Under the pieces are notes generated by a model. The model worked only from the letters and a program-made list of their open reading frames with translations, did not search any database and was not told where the DNA came from. From Hofstenia miamia (Eukaryota > Xenacoelomorpha > Acoela): 64,000 nucleotides of DNA. Each line of letters opens with the position of its first letter. Within the stretch, counting starts at the first letter, position 1. The stretch covers positions 2,194,502-2,258,501 of the forward strand of contig SCFE01000031.1 in the NCBI GenBank assembly GCA_004352715.1. The letters are read 5' to 3'. Below, piece by piece: positions 36,877 to 49,128 of this stretch. Both the position numbers and the translations under genes were made by a program.

Positions 36877-38149
36877 CAATTAAAATTGCTACAAAACTAA
36901 AATATTAATAAAGTAAAATAATCTATCAATCAACGTCTCTTGTAGAAATGAAATAAATATTTTTTCAATATGTTTTTCTCGTTAAATTCAATAGTAAAAT
37001 ATTTGCAAAAATTATTGATAATATTTATATTACTGTCGTTAATTGGTAATTAACGTTTATTGATATATATATATATATACATTTAAAAATATTAAATAAC
37101 TTATTTATTTTACATTTCAAAAAATTTTATCAGTGTCTTTGATATTAAGAGTTAAATAAATACTGCTAGTATAATTGAAATGAATGAAGATGATAATAAT
37201 AATAGTATTACTGTCAAATTAACATTGGTAATAAAAATATTCTTATCGCCTTCACCAACTAGTGTATTTATTTTTGTAAAACATGGTAAAAATAATTGAA
37301 ATATTAATTATTCTATATGCATTTACATGTAACACATTTTAAAAATAAATTTCCTTTTTGTGATTTGTTTTTGCCTTTTTGAACAAAATTACTTGCCTTT
37401 GAGATATTTTCTTTTCCTTTTTTGTGATTTTTTTTGCCTTTTCGAACAAAATTACTTGCCCTTGGGATATTTTTTTTTGCTTTTTGTAATTTGTTTTTGC
37501 TTTTCGAACAAAATTACTTGCTTTTTGGATTTTATTTTTCTTTTTGTGATTTGTTTTCCTTTTCAAACAAAATTACTTGCCTTTGGGATATTTTCTTTTC
37601 CTTTTTCGTGATTTTTTGCCTTTTCGAACAAGATTACTTGCCTTTGGTATATTTTCTTTTCTTTTTTGTGATTTGTTTTTGCGATTTGGCACAATAATAT
37701 CTTTAAATAGTTATAAATTTTAAACATTAGGAATTTACCACATGTTTCTTAAATCGAGTTTTTAAAGGTATATAAAGATCGTTGCTAACATTATTCCTGA
37801 CCTGTGCATTTATGTATTGANTGCACGTCAAGTTTCTTAAAAAAAGCATCTTTTATATCAGTGAATAATATAATTGCATAATTTAGATGACTCATTATAA
37901 ATGCANGGAATTTACCACATGTTTCTTAAATCGAGTTTTTAAAGGTATATAAAGATCGTTGCTAACATTATTCCTGACCTGTGCATTTATGTATTGATCT
38001 ACAAAGTGGAAAATGAAACTCCAAATTTCTAAACTCAAAACAAAACGCTTTCATGCTATACACTGCTTTACAATGTTAAAAGCATTAACATTCGCATTTT
38101 TCTTCAGTCAATGAGTAATTTTTGATAATCATAAATGAATACATAATGC
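36877..38149. repeat. Left arm of a large inverted duplication
   Basis: This is the reverse complement of 45486-48050. Shared landmarks are the (TA)n at 37065-37079, GGTGAAGGCGATAA in reverse, the minisatellite, a LINE fragment, and a block near 38000-38145 that matches 45486-45655. Relative to the right arm it lacks about 1.7 kb, with the join at a shared ATAAAT. It ends at the 1000-N gap. Single Ns at 37821 and 37906 flank a duplicated 90-bp piece. Confidence 0.85.
37350..37690. repeat. Minisatellite, about 62-bp unit, five to six copies
   Basis: Each unit contains TTTTGTGATTTG, a TTTTTGCCTTTT-like block, GAACAAAATTACTTGCC and TTTGGGATATTTTCTTTT. Units differ by a few bases and one or two indels. 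All forward and reverse frames across it are open only because of its T/A-rich periodicity. The right arm of the inverted duplication has about 1.5 units. Confidence 0.9.
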
Positions 38150-39149
38150 NNNNNNNNNNNNNNNNNNNNNNNNNNNNNNNNNNNNNNNNNNNNNNNNNNN
38201 NNNNNNNNNNNNNNNNNNNNNNNNNNNNNNNNNNNNNNNNNNNNNNNNNNNNNNNNNNNNNNNNNNNNNNNNNNNNNNNNNNNNNNNNNNNNNNNNNNNN
38301 NNNNNNNNNNNNNNNNNNNNNNNNNNNNNNNNNNNNNNNNNNNNNNNNNNNNNNNNNNNNNNNNNNNNNNNNNNNNNNNNNNNNNNNNNNNNNNNNNNNN
38401 NNNNNNNNNNNNNNNNNNNNNNNNNNNNNNNNNNNNNNNNNNNNNNNNNNNNNNNNNNNNNNNNNNNNNNNNNNNNNNNNNNNNNNNNNNNNNNNNNNNN
38501 NNNNNNNNNNNNNNNNNNNNNNNNNNNNNNNNNNNNNNNNNNNNNNNNNNNNNNNNNNNNNNNNNNNNNNNNNNNNNNNNNNNNNNNNNNNNNNNNNNNN
38601 NNNNNNNNNNNNNNNNNNNNNNNNNNNNNNNNNNNNNNNNNNNNNNNNNNNNNNNNNNNNNNNNNNNNNNNNNNNNNNNNNNNNNNNNNNNNNNNNNNNN
38701 NNNNNNNNNNNNNNNNNNNNNNNNNNNNNNNNNNNNNNNNNNNNNNNNNNNNNNNNNNNNNNNNNNNNNNNNNNNNNNNNNNNNNNNNNNNNNNNNNNNN
38801 NNNNNNNNNNNNNNNNNNNNNNNNNNNNNNNNNNNNNNNNNNNNNNNNNNNNNNNNNNNNNNNNNNNNNNNNNNNNNNNNNNNNNNNNNNNNNNNNNNNN
38901 NNNNNNNNNNNNNNNNNNNNNNNNNNNNNNNNNNNNNNNNNNNNNNNNNNNNNNNNNNNNNNNNNNNNNNNNNNNNNNNNNNNNNNNNNNNNNNNNNNNN
39001 NNNNNNNNNNNNNNNNNNNNNNNNNNNNNNNNNNNNNNNNNNNNNNNNNNNNNNNNNNNNNNNNNNNNNNNNNNNNNNNNNNNNNNNNNNNNNNNNNNNN
39101 NNNNNNNNNNNNNNNNNNNNNNNNNNNNNNNNNNNNNNNNNNNNNNNNN
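38150..39149. other. Assembly gap (1000 N)
   Basis: It separates the left inverted arm from LINE-C. The 3' end of LINE-C probably lies inside. Confidence 0.97.
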
Positions 39150-42100
39150 AATAAATTTTAATTTGTTTCTTAAAACCCCTTAGTTTTTCAATATTCTTTA
39201 TCTCTTAGATAATGAATTCCATGTTCTGATAGAGGTATTAATAAATGATTCTTTCAAGACTTTTTTTCTGTACTAAATGCAGGAAAAATGTTTTGATCTG
39301 GAGTTTTGTTTATGAATAAAACCAGGCATTGAAATCGTATTATAAGGTGATAAGTTCTTGATGAGTTTAAAAAATGTCAACATAGTATTCAAAATGACAA
39401 GCCGTCTTGGAAAAAGGATTGATTTGGAAATGTAGTCCTTTTTCTTTGAGACATTAAGTGCTTATTTCAATTGCACATCAAGTTTCTTAGAAAAAGCATC
39501 TTTTATATCAGTGAATAATATATTTGCCTAATTTAGATGACTCATTATAAATGCATGAAAAAATTGAATTATTGCACAAGCTGGTAATTGCATTACTATC
39601 ATTGACATGTTTCTTATACCAATGGCTAATTTTCGAACTATTGCATTAATGTGAGATTCAAAATTTAGCTTAGAATCAAAAATTACTCCTAGGTACTTGA
39701 AATTATCTACAGTCGGGATGCTAGTATTATTGACATTAAGGGTTAAGGTTGAAACATCGTGAGTATTTTTAGTAGGCTGCAAAATACAAAATTCAGTTTT
39801 ATCNAAGCTGGTAATTGCATTACTATCATTGACATGTTTCTTATACCAATGGCTAATTTTCGAACTATTGCATTAATGTGAGATTCAAAATTTAGCTTAG
39901 AATCAAAAATTACTCCTAGGTACTTGAAATTATCTACAGTCGGGATGCTAGTATTATTGACATTAAGGGTTAAGGCTGAAACATCGTGAGTATTTTTAGT
40001 GGGCTGCAAAATACAAAATTCAGTTTTATCTTCATTTATAAGCAACCTGTGCATCCTGAAATACGTACATAATTTGTTACAATTTAATGCTATCGATTCA
40101 ATTGCCATGTGCATGGATTTATTATCGCTGAATATGCATGTATCATCGGCGTATTGAATTAAATTACAATCAGTTGTCATATGCATATCGTTTACGTATA
40201 TACTGAAAAGAAGGGGACCAAGAATTGTTCCTTGAGGAACACCATTATTAACAGGTAGTCAATCTGAAAAAAACATCGCTAATCTTTAAGCGGGTGCCAC
40301 ACGGTTAGTCTTTTGACTATAGTCAAAATTGCGGTTTTGCATTCTTTTGTTTACTAGTCAAAAAATTTGACTAATAGTCAAAAGAGGTTTCTGAGTAAAT
40401 TGCATTGCATGTGATTGTATAAAAATTACTAAGTGGAGTCGCTATAATTTTAATTTTATTTCAACTGTAGGTGACGGGAAAACATTTCGGATGATGTATT
40501 AAATAGGCCTCATAGTCTACGCTCACGAATGTGTATTGAATAGTTAATTGATCACTCATAAACAAGCGCATATGTAAAGAATTATGTAAACATTTATCCC
40601 AATTAGCAGGTTGCAATCTTTATAGAAAATTCAAAATAGCTACGCAATCAACTAGCATTTGAAATTGAAACAGCTCTCTCTCTCCAATGGAATTGGGTTT
40701 AAAAACACGCTAAAGCAATTTCAACAAGTTGTTTGTTTGCGCCTATCTTAATGGCCATGATCTTAATTATATTGTTTATTTATTAATGACATTTTAAGAT
40801 GAAAGTTCAAAGTTATTTAAATTCAAAATTCCCATTTTCTTTCAAAATTACAATAAGTTGACTATTCGGGGGTGCCACACGGTTAGTCTTTTGACTAATA
40901 GTCATTTTCAAATAGAACAATTTCTATTTTAAAATTTGACTAATCGTAAACCGCAAAAGTGACTTTTTGGGGGTGCCACACGGTCAGTCTTTTGACTATA
41001 GTCAAAAAAGTTTTTTTACTATAGACAAAAGACTAATCGTGTGGCACCCCCTTTACTCTCTGATATCTATGCTTCAAATAACTAGTTAACAAATTTCTGC
41101 TATTATAAGAAAATCCCATATGTGATAATTTTTTCTATAAGTATGCTATGATTAATAGAATCAAAAGCTTTAGAAAGGTCTAAGCAAGCAATAGCAACGA
41201 ATTTATTTGCATCAAGTGAAGATCTCCAATTCTCTGTAACTTTTAAAATTGAGTATTTGACAAAAGATTATATTTATTTAGGTGTTCTGTTATTTGATCG
41301 TGCAATAATTTCTCGAATATTTTGCTTATTGGAGATGTTATCGAAATTGGTCTATAATTTTGCGCAAAGTACAGGATCGTTTTTCTTAAAAATGGGAGTA
41401 ACATGAGTAGTTTTTAAATAATCCGGAAAGTAATTATTTCGTATGCATTCGTTAAATATATAATTTAAGGGACTAGCAATCGCATGTGCAGTGACTTTAA
41501 GTGCCCATGAAGGAATGTTGGAAGGCCCACTTGATTTGTTGGACTTAAGCTTGTGAATTGCTTTTAATGTTTCTAAACCTGTTGTAAAACGGAAAGAAAA
41601 TTCGGATTGAAAAAATTTAGGCGAATTATTTTCATACTTAACAGTTGGACCATTGTATTTTCCTAGGTTAATAAAAGTCTGATTTAATTCGTTAGAAATT
41701 TCATAGGTATCTGTGATGATTTTCCCAGTTTCATTTTTGATAGAATTAATACAATTTGATTTAGATTTCTTACTATTACTGATATCATGAATAAGTTTCC
41801 ACTTTGACTTTTGATTTGGCAAACGAGCGTATTCATTTCTAATGTATTCATTGAACGCCTTGCGATTTGCAATATTGGATAAATTTCTAGCTTTTTTATA
41901 TGCAACAAAATTTCTATGAGTTTTGAAAGTTCTAAATAATCTATATGCGATATTTTTTCACGAATCAATGTTTTGCAAAATTCATTTATCCATGGTTTAC
42001 TATGCGTAGATGTGTGCGAAATGCTTTTATGATTTGATTGAATCATAATTTTCATTTCTGGACAAAATTTACTTAGATAAAATTCAAAAATTTCTAAAAA

Positions 42101-43180
42101 ATGTATCAACATTGTATTTGCATTTGGGGCAGTATACACAGGAAGCCAGTTTTCTGAAGAAATTGCCGATTTAAGATCTGTCTCTTATACACATCTATTT
42201 TCACGGATTTTTATCCACTTTGTGACATTATTCGAAGACGATTCAGATTTAGAAAACTCAATACATGTAATGCAGTGGTTAGAAAAAGGGCATTCAGATG
42301 AGTAAAAACTATATGATGCATTATTTGTTTCGGCGAGCACAATGTAATCAATTAGCGTGGTACTTGATGATGTGATTCTAGTCGGCAGTGTTGCGTTAGC
42401 CAATTTTAAATTGAAAGCATTTAATATTAGGTCAATTTTGCACTGTTCATTAGTGTTAAAGTAATTTAGGTTCCAGTCTCCAAGTAGCATTAAATCTTTA
42501 TTTTCAGAACAAGCTAAAGATAATTCCTCTTCTAATTGCTGAATAAATAGATTAGCAAATTTCTTGTTTGGACAGTTAGATACATTTAACAACTGTTTTT
42601 TAAATTAAGAATTTTTTATTGGATTATTAATATCTACCCATAGACTTTCAAAATTAGATGTTAGATTATTCCCAATATCATTGCGTTGTTTTGGATTAAA
42701 TGACTTTGGTATTAGAAATAGAACTCCACCACCTTTTGTTTTACCTAATGGATTGCTGGATAATCTGTCTCTCCTAAATACTGTATATTTTTCGCTGTTA
42801 AAAGACCACATACTATCAAGATCGTCAATTTTTAACCAAGTTTCCGAAATAGCTAAGATGACATCATTTTTAAAGCTTGAAATTAATTGTTTATATTCAA
42901 CATTTTTCCTGCTAAGATTTTGAAAGTTCAAATGTAAGTAGTTACAGAATGTGTGATTCCATTTAGCTTTTTAAAAAAAGATTCGAAAGTTAAAATCGGG
43001 CCTGGATTTGTTTCAATACCATATACAGTTAATAAAAAGAAATATATAATAGCAGTTATTAGTTTCTTTTTAATGCTGATAACAATAGCGAAAACGGGAT
43101 TGATCGAAATAACAAAATTTTTACTTTTACTAAAAAAAGATGCTTTATGGATATGAAGATAGAAAGGTATTGGCAAAATT
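39150..43180 (-). mobile_element. LINE-C, near full-length CR1/L2-like retrotransposon with 2A-like N-terminus
   Basis: Read on the reverse strand. ORF2 starts near 43176 with a hydrophobic stretch ending in YGIETNPGP (42997-43020), a 2A-like motif. Then come AP endonuclease blocks (LAISETWLK, GGGVLFLIPKSF, LLGDWNLNYF, LIDYIVLAE, CPFSNHCITCIEF). Reverse transcriptase blocks follow: KSNKSSGPSNIPSWALK, HVTPIFKKN and NYRPISITSPISKIFEK. After an inserted MITE (40289-41050) come NNGVPQGTILGPLLF, catalytic YADD (40142-40153), FKYLGVIFDSKLNFE and the C-terminal IIQFFHAFIMSHLN. Frameshifts near 42940, 41340 and elsewhere make this copy inactive. About 230 bp are doubled around the N at 39804. The 3' end lies beyond the 1000-N gap. 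Confidence 0.88.
40289..41050. mobile_element. Palindromic ladder MITE inserted in LINE-C reverse transcriptase
   Basis: The termini GGGTGCCACACGGTTAGTC and, inverted, GACTAATCGTGTGGCACCC are followed by TTTTGACTATAGTCAAAA-like palindromes. CTTTA flanks both sides. The left terminal unit is repeated in the same orientation at about 40869 and 40971. The last unit with the right end (40971-41050) forms an 80-bp near-perfect hairpin. No coding sequence is present. It interrupts LINE-C between the fingers and the NNGVPQG block, so it is younger than LINE-C. Confidence 0.85.
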
Positions 43181-43403
43181 GAATCGAATTCACAAGTGTT
43201 ATGAGTACCAATGAGATATATAACGGCAAATAGTAAAATAGTTAAATGATTTAAGCAATATTTTGTAAATTAGGTATTAAAACAAATTAGGAACATTTTC
43301 TAAACACGAGATAGTGTGATATATTTATAATTATAGAAATAAATAGCGTAAATTACAATTATCAGTATCAGATAAAATGAAATAAATACTTCTTCAAGGC
43401 GTT

Positions 43404-43787
43404 TTACTCATTGTATTCAAATATAAAATATATATCTCGCAATATGTAGTTAGGAAAACCAGATTTTAACTCCATTTTCCCATTAAATGTTTTAAAGTCA
43501 TATAGAGACTGAGATTTTTTCAAACAATATCCGACCTTGTTAGAGTTTCTAAAGCATAGCATTAGAGAGAATACCAATATATTTTGAATTTCCAAATATT
43601 TTGCCACTATTTGAGAGTCTAAAATATGTATTTTTATTACTAGATTTAGCTCCAGTTTTTGATGTATTGCTACTGGTTTTAATCCATCTGACACTTTTCC
43701 TTTTGCTATGGTTTCACTAGTACATATTTTAACACAATTGACAAATATTCGTTTTGCATAACGTTTTGACTTTGCATACACAACCAC
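43404..43787 (-). CDS. Unrecognised open frame upstream of LINE-C
   Basis: A 127-codon reverse-strand frame lies about 230 bp 5' of the LINE-C ORF2 start. It is basic and Lys/Ile-rich with several cysteines (FVNCVKICTSE) but no zinc-knuckle spacing. From its position it could be LINE-C ORF1 remains. I recognise no domain, and chance in AT-rich DNA is possible. Confidence 0.25.
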   Translation of the reverse strand: MVVYAKSKRYAKRIFVNCVKICTSETIAKGKVSDGLKPVAIHQKLELNLVIKIHILDSQIVAKYLEIQNILVFSLMLCFRNSNKVGYCLKKSQSLYDFKTFNGKMELKSGFPNYILRDIYFIFEYNE

Positions 43788-43799
43788 TTTACTTTTCTA

Positions 43800-45485
43800 A
43801 ATGCATCGATCTCGAAATTATATTCTAAAAAACGCTAATAATAATCAAAATATGTGAAAGAAAAATGTGTAATATTTTAAGTTTTGTTTCTGAATTTATT
43901 TTCCCTACGATGCTTTCAGAATGATGTGTGATTAGAAACGCTTCCCCTTTAAAAAATTGATTTTCAACAAGTCTAATACAAATTTTGTTTTTTTGACAAA
44001 AATTATGAAATTTATAGTAATTCTGTCAGAAAAAAAATTTTACTGAAAATTGCTTTTGCAATTTCAGCAAAAGCATTTGCATACATGTGTAAAAATTGAT
44101 TGACATGAGCTAATTGATGAGTCATAACCCGCAATTAATACATGAATAATGAGGAGGTGTGGCTAAAAGATGTGAATATTCATACATTACATAGCCAAAC
44201 TATAAATAATTTTAAAGTGTACGTTTGTAGTTTTCGACCAAAAAGGACTAGTATATTGAAATAATCGTATATTTTTGTTAATGAACTTGTTTTGTACACT
44301 GAATAATAGCAGTAGTATTAAATTTCATAAATTCTTGTTATTACCCAGAAATTGTTTTATATTTAACAAAATTTATATTGTATGTATATATATAAAAGGT
44401 ATTTTGTATCCATATATACATATAGCTTTCTTAAACATCTAATAAAAGTCTTAATATGAGCGTCTTTACAAAGTTTTCCATTTATTTTTAAAAATAACTG
44501 ACTTCACTTGAATCAAATAAACCTTTTTAAAATTGATGTACTAGCTTGAGAGAATAAAAAGTAACTTTTCATCATCATTTTATATTAATGATGGAACTTG
44601 TGCCTGTATATAAATTTCATTTATTAAATTTTGTGTTAAATTACACTGGTCAACAAATTTTAATTTTTTTGTCTTTGGCAGACCATCTAGGAGTGTTTTC
44701 TGGGGTTTTGAAGGTCGCTGATTACGAATATAACATTGGTTTTGCCAGATTGGCTCTAGTTTAGAAGATACTGATAGCCCCAAATAAGCCTAATGTAGCA
44801 TAATATACAATAAAATGACTTGATTCAACAAAGTTAAAAGAAAAACTAAAACATAAAACTCAATCAAGAAACTCGAATCATTTTATTAGAAATTAGCTTC
44901 AAACTATTTGCCAAAACTGTAAAAGTAAATTCAGTCGCAACACTTTTGACAAAACGCAAGTGGACATTAAGCTCCACATTGATTTTAGCTTTAACTAACT
45001 CTTCACGCAGACGAAAGATTATTTATCACGTTTATTCATTTTTATTAATATAAAAATGTTTCTCTGCAAAGTTCGTCGCTACATTCATACATAACATTCA
45101 TTTATAAGCTTTTTTGTTACAGTATTTAATGTGTTTATTGAAGTTTATTGTATATATATTGTGTAATCTTTTCAATAAATAGTAAAGTTCATCTTTAAAC
45201 TACATAATGTAGTGTGTAGAATGTTTTAAAATGGGTATTATTCGCGATATTTAATAAAACACAAATATACAAACCATTAATGTTTCAAAATACAGAAACA
45301 AAATCTTAATATACAACAAAGAATAGTCAAATTTAAGTGTATGCACGTTTTTCTTTCTCGTTTTCGAAAGTTTATACTAAATTGTCATAAAATTAGCATT
45401 TTGTTCATTGCCTATGACGAAAAAATGTCTTCATTTTGACACATTATTCAGATTTTACAATTTTTAATTGATTCATTTTGAAATG
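43800..45485. other. AT-rich region, no gene recognised
   Basis: There are only short frames. Two reverse-strand frames look mildly protein-like: 44783-44580 and the roughly 49-codon frame near 45013-44864 (LREELVKAKINVELNVHL). Neither matches a family I know. Confidence 0.5.
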
Positions 45486-48050
45486 GCGTTATGTATTCAT
45501 TTGCGATTATCAAAAATTACTCATTGACCGAAGAAAAATGCGAATGTTAACGCTTTAACATTGTAAAGCTGTGTATAGCATTGAAAGCGTTTTATTTTTA
45601 GTTTAGAAATTTGGAGTTTCATTTTCCACTTTGTAGATCAATACATAAATTCAGTGGCGGCTCACGCATGCAATAGTTGGGCAAACAAATATTTTTATGT
45701 AGCCAAATTAGTTTAAAATTTAAATCATGAAAAAAATTTTTTATCTGTAATATAATAGAAATATGATTAGTACTGCAGCTAATGATTTCGGTAACTTTTT
45801 CTCCTCTAATTGTTATTCTTGAATTTGTTGAAAAATTCTTTAAGCAGAAAATGATCATTCTATAAAATCCAATAGTTTGTTTTCATTCAAATATTTTCAA
45901 AATATTGAAAAAGAACTTTCTCAATTTACAATTAAAGTCATGTTGATGATAGAAAACTTGAGATAAATTACAAAGTTTTGTCAGATTGAGAATGTTAGAG
46001 TAGAAATTTATATCAGAAAATGGCAGCTGAGAGAGATCACATTTAAATTAAATTTTAAAAATTTACTAAATCTATGAAACCGTATTTGCACAGGAATGTG
46101 AATCTAGTTTCCATTTGAATGAAGTTTATTTCAAAATATATTACACCTAAAATATCGGCATTATATTTGATTTTTTGAATTAATTGGTTCGCATATTCGT
46201 AGAAAAAATCGTCTTTCATTCACAATTTCTAATTTCTGTAAAGAAAAACAAATGACTACTGTTTTATATTTAAGAATATTTTACAAGGAATCCGCGAGGT
46301 AAAAAATGCGAAAAAACTGTATATCAGATAAAGGAGCCTCACTCAAATATATTTCAGTTTCCAGTATTGCTTGAATAGAAAATTTTTCTGATTGGTTTAA
46401 ATAATAAATATCATGTCTACAAGGGTAATGTTTCAATTGAAGCAAGGAGCGGACTGCTTGCTTTGCCAGCTAAAGCTTCGTGCGAGGATTTGAAGAAAAC
46501 GGATATAATTATGTTCTACATTCAATTCATATTATTACTTGATTGCTAAATGTTATAAATCAAACAATTTACTATTTGAAAATTTGCATAGATATAAATT
46601 CAGGCAATTAAGAATAAAATTAATTTATTAAAAAATTATTGGACAAGCACTGCTTGCCTTGCTTACATAGATAAGATAAGAGATTCTATATTCAGATAAA
46701 TGTTTACAATTCAATAACTGATAATTTATCTGAATAGCGTCATAAATTACAAAAAAGTAACCAATCTACAAATCAACATACATTACAAAAAGTAACAATT
46801 CTTACAGGCTATGGATGAATTACTTTATATTGCTATTTTAATGACGAGTTATCGTATAGTCATTGTTGTAAAATTTAAATCCTAACCATGATGAACCTAA
46901 AATATACTTTTGCTTAAGGAAGATTTTTAAACGCTTTTTAAAAGGTTTCAATTTTTCAATGCTTTTAATTTCTTTAGGTAGCGAATTCCAGGTTCGAATT
47001 GCGACATTAATGAAAGATTTCTTCAAAACTTTTTTCTTATACTTAACACATGTAAAAATTTTAGATCTTGAATTCTGTTTATGCGCAAATCCCGGGAATT
47101 TAATTGAATTATAAGGCGGTAGATTTTTTACTAGTTTGAAAAATGTTAGCAAGGTATTTAAAATGACGAGTTGTTTTGGAAAGAGAATTGACCTACAAAT
47201 GTAATGTTTAGTTTTCGATGAATTTTTTGCTGAGATATTCAGTGCCCATTTTAATTGAATGTCAAGTTTTCTATAAAGCACATCACTTAGATCAGTAAAT
47301 AAGAAGTTTGCATAATTAAGGTGGCTCATGATAAAGCATGGAAGAATTGAATAAATGCACTTGTTGGAATAATGTTAGCAACGATTTTTATATTCCTTTA
47401 AAACTCGAATTAAGAAACACGTGGTAAATTCCTAATTTTTATAATTTATAACTATTTAAAGTTATTATTGTGCCAAAACGCAAAAACAAATCACAAAAAG
47501 AAAAGAAAATATCCCAAAGGCATGTAATTTTGTTCAAAAGGGCAAAAACAAATCACAAAAGGGAAATTTATTTTTAAAATCTGTTACATGTAAATGCATA
47601 TAGATTAATTAACATTTCAATTATTGTTACCGTTTTACAAAAACAAATAGACTAGTTGGTGAAGGCGATAAAAAAATTTATATTACCAATGTTAATTTGA
47701 CAGTAATACTATTATTATCATCTTCATTCATTTCAATGATACTAGCAGTATTTATTTAACTCTTAATATCAAAGACACTGATAAAATTTAAGTTTAAACA
47801 ATTTTTTGAAATGTAAAATAAATAAGTTATTTAATATTTTTAAATGTATATATATATATATATCAATAAACGTTAATTACCAATTAACGACAGTAATATA
47901 AATATTATCAATAATTTTTGCAAATATTTTGCTATTGAATTTAACGAGAAAAACGTATTGAAAAAATATTTATTTCATTTGTACAAGAGACGGTGATTGA
48001 TAAATCATTTTACTTTATTAATATTTTAGTTTTGTAGCAATTTTAATTGA
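45486..48050. repeat. Right arm of the large inverted duplication
   Basis: The reverse complement matches 36877-38149 in two blocks: 45486-45655 with the left-arm end, and about 47385-48050 with the rest. In between lie about 1.7 kb unique to this arm, including the LINE C-terminal tail. The minisatellite is reduced to about 1.5 units (47475-47570). Confidence 0.85.
46838..47420 (-). pseudogene. LINE-C family ORF2 C-terminal fragment
   Basis: A 163-codon frame starts at MSHLNYANFLFTDLSD, and a broken frame upstream adds ANIIPTSAFIQFFHA. It is homologous to the end of LINE-C (IIQFFHAFIMSHLN) and carries the tail blocks FINVAIRTWNSLPKEIK and LKPFKKRLKIFLKQKY. It is truncated at the 5' side where the inverted duplication sequence starts. 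Confidence 0.8.
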
Positions 48051-49128
48051 CGTAAGCAACATATCTTTAAAATCGGTTCTACGTCATGGAAAGGATTTCA
48101 GTTTTTCAAAAAATATTGATTAAAATAACCAACAATAAACTGGGTAAACTACATTCTGCTTCCATGTTTTTGTTGTTGTGTTTTAGTGTCTCCATTTGAA
48201 ATTCTGGCTGGGCTACCATAAACATTTTGTAAGAAGCGTGCAAATAAGATTTATATTTAATACCAATAAACTAAGACATCTAATGTGACTAAATACAGAA
48301 ACCAACATTGAAAACCGTTCCAACGTATGTGAAATTACTTGCAACTGTGGAACACAATACATTGGAAAGACATCAAGCAATTTACAATCAATTTTAGAAC
48401 CACTAAACAACATGAAATTTACATATAAAAAACTAAGAATTATGGAACCAATCTCAAAAAAACATGATAGTTACAAATAGTAGTTTCATACCGAAACAAG
48501 TGAAGTAAATTATGCATTTTTTAAATTGATACATAAACTCAAAAATTTATACAAACGACATAAGCCTTAGTTATTTGAATATAAATGGAGGTTAAAATAC
48601 AAACAGAAATTAAAATAATGTGATCTTAATTTCATTTAAAAATTCGGTATCTATATAATTGTGGACGTTTTTTGTACAGTGACAATATTTATATTGAAAA
48701 AAATCGTTCAATTAAGGTTTCTTCATCTTCCTAGTTAGGAAAAATTTTAAATTTGCAAATATTGTTCAGATCCACTTAATTGAGAAACCGATGGTTTTTA
48801 TTATGAACTATAAATTGCTAACTACTATGAATGCGACTATTTTGCAATTGTTTTTAATATTAATGATAATTTTTTCGAATATAAATGGATATTTACACAA
48901 ACTTTTAGTATTTGAAACCGCTTTAAACTTATTTATGACTCGGAATTTCTTCAGTTTTAAATCAGAACAAAGCTATTTTAACCTAATAATAAATGAACGT
49001 GTTGACGATGGTTTCCATTGCAATAGACAACATAAAAGGCCACTTTCTTTATAAGAATTTAAAACAAAATCAAAATCATAGTAAAAGTTTGCTAACTTTA
49101 CAAAAACAGAATTGACAAATTGTAAAAT
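48051..49128. other. Region between the inverted arm and the ATMIN-like gene
   Basis: No supported gene. The + frame at 48791-49054 (87 codons) begins with a hydrophobic stretch that could resemble a signal sequence but has no family match. The 3' UTR of the ATMIN-like gene must start at 49128 and run leftwards. Confidence 0.45.

Noticed and set aside
37339-37697. Three overlapping open frames of 75-87 codons
   Set aside because: They translate the 62-bp minisatellite in different frames; the periodic T-rich sequence explains the lack of stops.
45655-46500. Possible hAT element starting CAGTGGCGGCTC in the right inverted arm
   Set aside because: No inverted partner end, flanking 8-mer or transposase block could be found.
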